Made by a program: the position numbers and the translations under genes
Assembly: GCA_948471205.1 (NCBI GenBank)
Contig: CAOKRT010000004.1
Coordinates: 1 to 64,000, forward strand
DNA: 64,000 nucleotides
Direction of reading: 5' to 3'
DNA from: an uncultured Oscillospiraceae bacterium
Lineage (GTDB): Bacteria > Bacillota > Clostridia > Oscillospirales > Acutalibacteraceae
The notes under the pieces: generated by a model
The model's database searches: none
What the model was told of the DNA's origin: nothing
What the model saw: only the letters and a program-made list of their open reading frames with translations
Shown here: positions 62,101-64,000 of the stretch, piece by piece
Numbering within the stretch: the first letter of the stretch is position 1
Layout: each line of letters begins with the position of its first letter

Positions 62101-64000
62101 CGATACGGATTATGACGGTGCCTTTACAGATGTGGATGAAGTAATTTCAGATGCTGAAGTAACCCTGAAAAGATTTATCTATGATAACGGACAGTGGGTT
62201 GAGGATACAAATTATAATCATGTTGTTAAAACAGATGAAAACGGTGTGTATACCTTTGAGAACCTTAGCACATATGTTGGCATAGACGGTGTAAACTTCC
62301 TTTACGGCTATGAAGTATGGGTAACGGGCGCACCGGAAGGCTATGCGATTACAAAGTATCTTAACGACAGCTATGTTCTTTTGAACGGACAGATTATTAA
62401 GCTGAATGAAAATCTTTCCGAAATGCTTAACGGAAAAATAGTGGTTGCATCGGTGGCAGAAAATACAACCGGTGTAGACAGCAGCTTTATCGTTGAAAAC
62501 TACAATGTAGTGCTTGCTGAAACGCTTGATGAGTACAACGCAGGCTATAAGGCAGAGGAAAAGGGAATTATCACCGGTACTGTGTTTGATGACGGCAATT
62601 ATGACGGATTCTTCACAGAAGAAGACAAAGTGATTTCTGATGTACAGTTAACACTGAAACGGTTTGTTTATGAAAACGGACAGTGGGTTGAAGATACAAA
62701 TTATGTAAACACGGTTACAACAAATGAAAACGGAGAGTACAGCTTCGAAAATCTTGATACGTATGTTTTTGATAACGGAGCAAATAAACTTTACGGTTAT
62801 GAAGTTTGGGTAACAGGTGCGCCGGAAGGCTATGCAATTACAAGATATCTTAACGACAGCTATGTTCTTCTGAACGGACAAATCATTAAGCCGGATGCAA
62901 AACTTTCCGAAATGCTTGACGGCAAAATGGTGGTTGCATCCGTGGCGGAAGATACAGACGGTGTTGATGAAAGCTTTATTATTGAAAACTACAATGTAGT
63001 GCTTGCAGAAACACTTGAAGAATACAACGCAGGCTATAAGGCAGAGGAAAAAGGCACAATTACAGGAACTGTGTTTGATGACGGAAATTATGACGGATTC
63101 TTCACAGAAGAAGACAGCGTGCTTTCCAATGTGGGATTGACACTGAAACGGTTTATTTATGAAAACGGACAGTGGATTGAAGATACGGAATATATTTCTT
63201 CTGTTGTAACAGATGAAAACGGTGTATACAGCTTCGAAAATCTTGACACCTATACAGTTATTGACGGCGTAAACAAACTTTACGGCTATGAGGTATGGGT
63301 AACAGGTGCGCCGGAAGGCTATGCAATTACAAGATATCTTAATGACAGCTATGTTCTTCTGAACGGACAGATTATTAAGCCGGATGCAAAACTTTCCGAA
63401 ATGCTTGACGGCAAAATGGTGGTTGCATCCGTGGCGGAAGATACAGACGGTGTTGATGAAAGCTTTATTATTGAAAACTACAATGTAGTGCTTGCAGAAA
63501 CACTTGAAGAATACAACGCAGGCTATAAGGCACAGGAAAAGGGAACAATCACAGGCACTGTGTTTGACGATAAGAATTATGACAGTGTTCTTGATGATGA
63601 AGATACGTTCCTTGAAGGTGTTGGTGTAACGCTCAAGAGATTCATTTATGAAAACGGACAGTGGATTGAAGATACAGAATATATCAATTCTGTTATAACA
63701 GACACAAACGGCGTTTACAGTTTTGAAAATCTTGATACCTATACAGTAGTTGATGGCGTAAACAAACTTTACGGTTATGAAGTATGGGTAACAGGTGCAC
63801 CGGAAGGCTATGCAATCACAAGATATCTTAACGAAAGCTATGTGCTTGTAAACGGACAGATTATTAAGCCGGATAAAAAGCTTTCCGAAATGCTTGACGG
63901 CAAAATGGTGGTTGCATCGGTGGCAGAGGATAAAGACGGTGTTGATGAAAGCTTCCTTATTGAAGACTACAATATTGTGCATGCAGAAACACTTGCAGAC
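41132..64000 (+). CDS. Giant secreted adhesin-like surface protein, at least 7,623 residues (3' end outside window)
   Basis: The frame starting with TTG at 41132 (AGGAGGAG at 41118-41125, spacing 6) shows no stop up to base 64000, where it still reads EDYNIVHAETLAD: 22,869 bases, 7,623 codons. Residues 1-30 form a signal peptide (MKKTLKRVLGLFLVAVTLVT, then MFIQPVGA and cleavage near A/AFS). Residues 890-1310 contain two tandem copies of a 211-residue module. About 1,310-5,260 is long, mostly non-repetitive and rich in Asp, Asn, Tyr, Thr and Ser, with an aromatic/His cluster near 1811-1839. From about 5,267 come SdrD-B/Cna-B-like modules with the motif [FW]xDxNYDG and LKRF, which tend to bind calcium in related proteins; from 6,817 they become a near-identical 163-residue array. 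It is most like bacterial surface adhesins with B-type repeats. No sorting signal is visible because the end is missing. The middle family is not recognised. Confidence 0.9.
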   Translation, partial: MKKTLKRVLGLFLVAVTLVTMFIQPVGAAFSADGSKNNGRITAPALDFQIRYDETQGGNAGSDSNGQAVRQVLIGHNEENSAVFNLTANLNSAMGNAENLYFDLWLPYFYRDVNNNNTITPTYDLENVPEDQRGENLMYVAAKVTQADSSWTVSTSKEYQGKVRFESKLTVQQGTEAILPVRLYFKGPVPENTSCVVSLGGGYKTYTEGAETVPGTSITANPDENPSQYTKYVLICSNLKWTPKVEAVNPKNAIWDKYNYLVYKVSIENTSSDKDSHIKAMSFNMDVPDEGDQNGYGLHDSDAMKFKYNEDGSHSENGDYSMEAREDYYVGVPGQGGVMIYDVTGISDATLSEWNLVTFNNAVDDDGNVLTPIKYTYTSNSNIYFSYTGNVHGSAAYEDGVNDKGEPVDTHKEFYVAFPMSTDIPVDKTDMIPLFIYDTVSFGNNNEFFWTKTSNHQTHGFTEAVKGFTHRKYVIDSENNVSQKATASLGDEVSYYLDNFKNTGNIPAFNANAVDTHNKYFELTRITAYMNFGDADDPEPILEDWFKGKDTVELEFKNSADASETQFVPIGTMTFDSERSTAGSVNAYSLEIGNAIKEQIDKLNADTGKKWEYTNRVKINFKERIAPGEAFDGRIAVTGLVNKAVVYNNELVTNYERWQWISKTILSPEEGYYKEPNALEASTAVIDTMPANPIINTDIFRPVGGVNQYGDPYSIPVNVPGVGFRYRLANDSISKLIPGSLSTGTLLDKDEKKAVGFVTEKIILSKKLIDDVAEVKSVTLYGFNKKTTPIEVPFSSFVADKDGNYYLPSSFWSANGELYEAKINFKSFAANVKLSDDIYVALSGHTNIVKNASDPLIVTGSFKTEYEDEDFNKTVQDSATMTITTINPVITGFSFDESDNKSSENSVKGTLAQNVVNALELTESLNNSGYVFSVGNEAVAPSGSADLMIDLSSSVGNKTPDAETASPRGYKTGKVIISNYDGVADISEVKLWNWDKNPADDEPDVIIPFENLTVADGKIVIDISNYPNIQYLRNIGFELDEFYGSEDTANPKKMEIRLEGKADWIRNLDAKITFTPDNVSMNDRIVSLTNRLTVKPVTPDITGFSFDDANGVKSDVNSASVNAAQSKINGIEVKNNIDNVGYEFLIGNASIAPSGSAVMMFDLSSSVGDKTPDDDTSNPKGYKTKKFIISDYDGIIDIAEVKLWNWDKNPADEEPDVIIPFKDLTVADGKIIIDIEKYTEIEYLRNISLELNEFYGGSLEDPDKLNIRLEGVSDWYRNLDAKITFTPDNDLMNDRIVSLTDRLIVLEPKATLHANVHYYNLSSTSIDASTSTNTDGNKMTLAVPYDRDFKFRVEVKNEFVSQLDDFDLIFNIPIKDGKQSGESYTGFHTTGIEISKDYIGKYNNLETLTFYDADDLEEGLVFTFDKENGTLVSEDNTVYPVIRADGSMYIDEKTIFEDWGIEHLAKVLVTGKGFAPSVDSDDTYVDFYGYSDTLFGSMDTFSVKAVNYLAGLRSNPSNQVISNDTAGAFISKMYFDSTVVAGFKNKDSDNRFDAVSTSNEHVRIHRYAGGDNYYWNDNSELDVGYKSIGSFLIDFRQYHNVGTDYPDAYPVNTKISSQEHQGMSYVHSESMNTAADVDLSVSLPQNNFDAYYLKIHPLAKDYLEKITVTRTDGEEIIIDKSEWQNNAVEQDAEGNNFFRIPLVKTADSDDAQIYKSPADYKVENPVKSVVITINVNRDAANESDDAINSDFGSWFNAVNESSKYMFEITGRFYKEGAANAVLDTNITVGGIKERQYSQAKVRTEGNKAGKSSWSYWNNYRYWYYHYHDYYTGWHWHSEEARYDSSDLRSTAKIFVYQENNNTLSGVHSNPSTDSDLNATFGMYNEFAVSFYQNVQGTAHDYKNGGPGSNWVNQDRFDWAGKHAHTDKVILEDTMPVIRPDSDSVYYGFLPKAIYISPKLYTFIDYIEVTKKTVTEDEDGKYTEAEVTEKLKINKDDLSLMTDAVEVTNPNVGGNDEGVMHDGFYEIPVVYSDEKQPDNADGKIILDENEFVKSYRIHLKDLFGDGDYAIEYTDDMGLVTSTNHDNNVTPDVYIGGEVYRVRENNPPASDRNTMSAVSYVKDSTTGYYTSTDNALLMGYRIPFQAGYYLNAVTTDHNMYDYQTTAGAKQNVDPNYGKFELRVWNRADTDQETGRSAFIDSATITSTMNDNYRLKHINIPAEFIEGDWFKLSYITLNYGASKKVTYTLDNLLNEPTVSKHFAKQASGDYYTFDIYSFIIDHIDDFSTFNSNNYENGDTYVSEIVKSFIVNFSAVDKRRQPNGIGTLMGGEYLNAERQSFVGDDAVTREDALPTLTYDGVYADRTKDDVLNNVWNKKSRPTIRNAADEYTCTSGIYNDVAISFTSADRNAATYQNLSGVQNRDYFYVHNISAKMNINMNRNTDISTGSTFAYDLDYNGTDNNELAVDRNHLLPDDYIEYQLSVATPADSQIPVYHPDLRLIAPAGQRIIGWYVKSNTSDIPSEDFSATLSNTTSGTNAAISKTEVERDKNYSLEPDADGSDVETNYKRIDISLGDISKEEALNQLKQGEKIEIVVVTQLTNELNPFEGKTINANFYAAAHPQHTYSQYKIKNGSNSQSNGYVSSTNGYYYYSDSAEKADYYRYGINNFYGELNNESTYISDVRSSTAFYDSRNLIITSAYDNAEFHYDGMPVTVTVTGANGSTACDVENDTLHTLKSAVYTVSFLSTANGKYYKGFDLTEKPVFPNPAPMTAGNAAVEYCYYGDVIETVLGGIYTEDDVKKEYWLSEDKVVEGDKLTDEQIANGFRLLKDAVKIRWTYSDVPANNGTEPVKFATVASPFKLHGVGRYRDIRTDAQKTNTAVNDVYTMNYRADVVLTHKHDEAIENTTADNGLTETKHFTENVSLVGSGSSTRTIVRERPILNIHTQIFKNESDASAAYNADAAQKLGYRPGETVWFKNTVQNLQKGADAAQGVLLNPVIFDKIPEYITVEALEKSLLGDNSGIKLVWYNRDGSVKADSDIPAFTVTRSEFEDIPDYGGDMVTTKSDSDGSSMGTGHAFADINLAANGNTVSMPTDFNIYKIAFADGSRLEIGERIEIFYEVEIHRENLPLSYTQRGTDDNAKTFVDYYPKMGEYYQVASGHTNDYWGNFQHFNTASYPYIGVMNGLVQNSGNRTAANNYMGSFTQFLNNNNMMDMNYLYHDVGVSGTRNKNIDKFDYLKDSTVYMPGASDDSTAYGGSNGLLKDFDINISKNQQITVYVPNLTNNQLNELPASEKFVKPGTSASRDWYTRLLVYRNRNTDWQQDHEDAVLWTEARVHMQTAWLAASSQMIGTSDYLGSTKYLPTNYINESLDPHYDRDHYGWASGSSANYGFRTAQNAYAKLFNDDNISTLEFDQSFISRISAYNYGDWDLTSGIEFTYIMPQGIQPKLKEDGTVDTDSITASILESGTSYSPKYAPVSSDLINVEVLQKPGDADIKYRTPNIMQDPILSTSTMNHSGDSYENKDSYYSADDKQSWVLRITVDYSLKKWFNRGSDSGYIMYVDIPSRVYETPEDDYWYDEVMVKPADTSHNDSLYYQVYDETTIWGNNHLTTMPTASRVSTQYGGMDYIWNSYFVRYTDRDGGPNGNMYYVNGSPNMPYINGMNISNREVSAQGVVADSGKETFASGIRNTYASTGTRAYLRKPLVRTWTTVGEDNLDGRNAHGYYLDPQGDTSTINIHVENKYWLNTLAPDLHNHWYTSTGYNSGYWSESQAYYRGKHNYSTDGGNKGTLFYPVVTNILPAGIIPKDVNGELFTEDNAQNALKQLDWSLYGLEYNGNTASAYSELETEKELYAASVEYITLDREDGETEGRYQITFKQKSSDLTVNNDDKVKISSESARTFSFKFYTRKAPDGTTRNGDINSELLDQYQKNHTFVSSQLKNHEFIIDSETTRAATENPYYVGNKQVTNYNGWNAPGTAAATDARRDIAVAILPNLPTTENGLGTVSAIDATDERGNKRYYERDGKIIIRDNADQSKLDELQMEDYPDLRYGLNIKEQDADFDAGNNFSDSGVHTTNRIRIRYPDIENKSFVTAEIPDNIDDLGARSEDWLNDNYTYYPDNNDKSETLDFGDNLYYSIKAFNGSSPDDHLHHGNIAHGKISFVAVLPTIVRFITPEEDEDSLYVMYKQADGSFERVSFADLKAAGYGVKLDVSRSADNKHDVVACEITTPGSYHFDTTDPGVAEEDLPTFSKYVKGDRLPGYFDYQDTLVLSLKTIINNTESADSILTGDAYWDNAYKADTYVTIEDLDGDYLRELYPNGNFDEFSDCNEDRVVYIRPIDYSDEIGFEYDDEKEYDIRFARDVSGAVTVRKPHSTVRIDTSENRLEIINPDLYGGTTRVVEDPSVKGATKMFVYIDEAINDGASVSEYILDYRIPYRGTGEGTLEEADASNPGVKPHIYAIGTGKWEIPDTAGSAEYIEELKQHLSVQVIALYSDCENAPFGSVDNNYEPLRPGEIPGLSYETVDQYADESFGSDHEHAINLTQIYNQSINGSNDKGVPIDSNTIIDIDTLSTISEYMGNIKALDERIYQLRFLVSSDDPKYLVPSGFRLDIDADETADGKQEMDEIDPNHENLNPLPDSVTSEFTSNNTIAPDVTKLGNAAFVMANISHDQPNKKHVNHFVNAWSKYDDFNYGITADRSRAGYYVSREMPVLEVDLKTKYFKYKAENVLDENGNPMLDENGDEILRYYYSWDDDTMITASSSMLKYTASIANFSDKRIVDEDIQNITEDTATNVQISTVVPFIQDIDMSIDPDANPSDPNYAGPYKNYKYCDYKSYQWQNTLDDALEKEDQLRANTACWTWHIEDEEGNWIPNNGEIKNVTLEMYDKVTDIASEQQRRVMTWSADGILEAGQKLIIDFMLPISTSNAGVAGSGLLNCKSYAFKPGAFVPFIPTTDSGGKETYAYELDKRDINNNGMMNSENTISKTVSGLSFSFTSAFNRPKVSFSEYGTGLNSLGNDSSRPSLVPEGTDYSFEASLLNPGASSGGVSGFEQPVIYDVLPYKDDISSILNSGEAIKRGSDWRGFLNLDSIKVKSTDSSGNTTDMTDGKNVDIWIGPFNYDGSSIKAISIDKLPSPEDTSKKDFYVSILGNGTAAVREKKKYFVRLSDLLKLKNTNPELYTELEMQAQAIYAEPAGDYVLASRTKLSLSYSLRAPLNEPMYPGYVSEDDPDIKIKVSGYDGWNNFVGQYKQNAPLSSSDAGVYLAAPADKGYIGHYVWLDENYSGTFTDDGDYIKQGGRWILDKATKDLDYDGEIDDPGINGVKVELLSEKGYPVNKLGEPVAEIIENGRVRYCLVDENTGELVYDSTNHPSYLIYGPEYYITEKDTNGNDGYFVMSNLEPGNYKLRYTFPNTGDYDEFALTTRLVGNSKTPMTVYRPGDKLPDLGNSGTGVVPSDAAEVDTLVIQTDNAIRVDAIGTDPDTYEEYDEKMTSYDLGVAPSFSYGGYAWREIDINGFMDENESGRPDTHIAVYEVTENPNATGDDDRYEYHYAYDADGNQISGNYAPPGEQISDKNITIRTDEKGHFKTTLYPYRSYIAVAYTYYDSIVPSPVTKSTYPLRFELDNDLTYNESLDRFTTAVFAVEPQSSDYPMNAIHNGQYGTYDRLGFAFVSTGLGSIGKYVFNDENYDGIRNEYINSDGYVITEPGVNGIELVLEKYYYDHDTKKWILLDDDADRQVSEGSAYTFLIEHEDLYHTIDEKRYICGYRVKMDMDSVDAVSAKMKLNFVPTKYYMNNGISDSDLPVVKGDNPKYRYLSSEPVIAAEVVDAANISPGNPYQFTVNGVTYDTTRGRSVSNIDAGLTTVDTAHIKGIVWNDKNYDGIKNTYTDADNNEVKESGVSNVELQLIPYVYHKAAHDTFKWTALTKDDLADPSIYKDYIITAKSGSDGVYDFGGVRTTAVLNDTYSNELCIVGYKIKVISDIADMGYGITKYLTNGKTNDSELWTDTDGTMLLNEPDDYIITAKKISDEKLPVEYGDASLNNQKELIIYNPLGNFDVNKAADYEGNDAGLTEFGTNSISGRVFVDSDYDGVMDEKELGLHDLQLTLKRYYLESGGEDPADGIGTWIEDTSFKSPVVKTDEDGNYVFKNLPAQVYKDGDYYLAGYKAFVVKHPDVSRYAVTLYRQYSEDERGSDLKGLELIKENQYMIVSDTCGTYNPAETPASDSAAAFAYGNLSHVIKYQGYYHDVVTTKPTTEIDAGYSEFKQSIIKGSVFDDIDYDGIINGEDGFTEKLKEAISSSHEKLIEVSATGYYFDSKDNTWKIYRPSGADSTAVYKGTVTPESKDGVYEVKVPTKFTVDGVNYLAGFRLTVNLIPPMYHITKHLANGDEPNDNALIKLSSSDYVVTKTIPGNAYTGALMEEIDGYVIPAKPSTHSASANLLLGYDIADTRTVDQYNIGYTAKQMSTIDGYIYKDNNYNGKYDFAEPDQPLQGIKVGLKRYQWNQEDDTWSLDHPDGAEFYRTIETGVNGRYTFHDLPTHAEHGDHSDIPVLYGYTVWLLEMPKDDNDRPLAATYYQYNHERYDSALLADTMQILKDDKGYLDKGELKDGYTIIAQKLDNPDSALSDVVDGYDCASGASRWAYSVGFVDWQYGSVSGNIFNDTDFNGLIGEDDLPLENIEVGIKKYVLIDGNWVLNQPSGSEYFDVVKTDENGNYSFEHLDIFNEVDGKNVLCGYDLYVVNTPEGYAVTKYQKNNGVGDSSAILSNRIVKSDTSLEEMHNGKLVFGDKNETGVNHIYLIDGYDIVRSHNPNHYNAGYAKLQKGVISGKIFDDKNYDAVLDAQDGRLENVELTLKRFVYDNKQWVEDADYANTVTTNENGEYSFENLDTYVSDNGVNKLYGYEIWVTGAPEGYAITKYLNDSNVLVNGQIIKRDKTLSEMLDGKIVAASVAEKDSSGVDTSFLIEGYNVILASVLENYNAGYKAEEKGTITGTVFDDTDYDGAFTDVDEVISDAEVTLKRFIYDNGQWVEDTNYNHVVKTDENGVYTFENLSTYVGIDGVNFLYGYEVWVTGAPEGYAITKYLNDSYVLLNGQIIKLNENLSEMLNGKIVVASVAENTTGVDSSFIVENYNVVLAETLDEYNAGYKAEEKGIITGTVFDDGNYDGFFTEEDKVISDVQLTLKRFVYENGQWVEDTNYVNTVTTNENGEYSFENLDTYVFDNGANKLYGYEVWVTGAPEGYAITRYLNDSYVLLNGQIIKPDAKLSEMLDGKMVVASVAEDTDGVDESFIIENYNVVLAETLEEYNAGYKAEEKGTITGTVFDDGNYDGFFTEEDSVLSNVGLTLKRFIYENGQWIEDTEYISSVVTDENGVYSFENLDTYTVIDGVNKLYGYEVWVTGAPEGYAITRYLNDSYVLLNGQIIKPDAKLSEMLDGKMVVASVAEDTDGVDESFIIENYNVVLAETLEEYNAGYKAQEKGTITGTVFDDKNYDSVLDDEDTFLEGVGVTLKRFIYENGQWIEDTEYINSVITDTNGVYSFENLDTYTVVDGVNKLYGYEVWVTGAPEGYAITRYLNESYVLVNGQIIKPDKKLSEMLDGKMVVASVAEDKDGVDESFLIEDYNIVHAETLAD
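43799..45061 (+). repeat. Two tandem 633-bp (211-residue) modules inside the giant gene
   Basis: Copy 1 starts at ITGFSFDESDN (43799) and copy 2 at ITGFSFDDANG (44432), 633 bases apart. They share DLSSSVGxKTPD, GYKTxK, YDGxxDIxEVKLWNWDKNPA, EPDVIIPF, LTVADGKI and NLDAKITFTPDN. No third copy is seen. Each is probably one folded domain. Confidence 0.88.
46562..46648 (+). other. Tyr/Trp/His-rich segment in the giant protein
   Basis: 29 codons (residues 1811-1839) with 8 Tyr, 5 Trp and 4 His, for example YRYWYYHYHDYY and GWHWH. The surrounding protein is of ordinary composition. Confidence 0.8.
56930..61579 (+). repeat. Diverged SdrD-B/Cna-B-like module series
   Basis: Successive modules open with IGHYVWLDENYSG, IGKYVFNDENYDGIRN, IKGIVWNDKNYDGIKN, ISGRVFVDSDYDGVMD, IKGSVFDDIDYDGIIN, IDGYIYKDNNYNG and VSGNIFNDTDFNG, at about 56937, 58150, 58726, 59352, 59929, 60513 and 61080. 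Each is followed by a beta-rich body. Between the first and second, around 57632, a related module reads WREIDINGFMDENESG. The spacing is about 490-620 bases. Confidence 0.8.
61580..64000 (+). repeat. Near-identical 489-bp tandem array (continues past the window)
   Basis: Five units begin at 61580, 62072, 62561, 63050 and 63539 (periods 492, 489, 489 and 489). Each encodes a module opening with ITGTVFDD and ending at YNAGYKA. Units 3-5 are almost the same at DNA level; the block around 62807-63043 recurs nearly unchanged at 63297-63533. The fifth unit is cut by the window edge. Confidence 0.95.

Noticed and set aside
62648..63982. 444-residue minus-strand frame through the repeat array
   Set aside because: It is an antisense shadow of the 489-bp repeats; its Cys/Phe/Ile-rich repeat pattern follows the sense strand, and there is no ribosome site.

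Overview
The window looks like a chromosomal segment of a low- to mid-GC, anaerobic, endospore-forming member of the class Clostridia, most plausibly a gut Ruminococcaceae/Oscillospiraceae-type organism. The evidence is spoIIID and sigG (sporulation), hydE and hydF ([FeFe]-hydrogenase maturation), a class B sortase, a feoAAB iron system with a DtxR-type regulator, an S-box (SAM-I) riboswitch on metK, and clean sigma-A promoters and AGGAGG-type ribosome sites. The genus is inference only.

Layout. 1-2000: the C-terminal end of a surface protein built of 12-residue Asp-rich repeats with an unusual sorting signal, its neighbouring class B sortase, and an acetyltransferase pseudogene with an internal deletion. 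2100-3100: a two-gene tRNA operon (CAT anticodon, then Trp) followed by a structured GC-rich stretch and a decayed tyrosine recombinase, the likely scar of an old mobile element. 3180-9010: a small pyrophosphatase-like gene, a MarR regulator with a PNPOx-family protein, a membrane-anchored metallophosphoesterase, a sigma-factor-like protein fused to a transmembrane segment and a Ser/Thr/Pro tail, and a CorC/HlyC-type transporter. 9120-12911: an L-arabinose catabolic operon in the order kinase, isomerase, epimerase. 12912-14440: an IS3-family graveyard around a small membrane-protein gene. 14445-18865: an epimerase with a zinc-ribbon tail, riboswitch-controlled metK, proC and spoIIID. 19089-25264: a compact six-gene operon (GNAT, GH2 beta-galactosidase, acpS, bifunctional NAD(P)HX repair enzyme, lipoprotein, Cys-rich protein). 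25525-29268: the iron-uptake locus with four visible operator-like palindromes. 29306-40928: a membrane protein, an RluA-type pseudouridine synthase, the operon uvrB-MATE-uvrA-hydE-hydF, a YoaK-family protein and sigG.

41132-64000 (end): a single reading frame that never closes, at least 7,623 codons. It starts with a signal peptide behind a perfect TTGACA-17-TATAAT promoter and an AGGAGGAG ribosome site. It is a giant secreted adhesin-like protein with a 211-residue tandem pair, a very long non-repetitive middle and a C-terminal run of SdrD-B/Cna-B-like modules that become an almost identical 489-bp tandem array at the window edge. Its end is outside the window.

The two window edges thus both carry repeat-rich surface proteins. 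The sortase and the VVDTG sorting motif at the left edge suggest a cell-wall display system. Arabinose and beta-galactoside genes fit a saccharolytic, plant- or mucin-glycan-using lifestyle. The strongest candidates for undescribed biology are the giant adhesin with its expanding array, the sortase B / VVDTG pair, and the membrane-tethered sigma-like protein.
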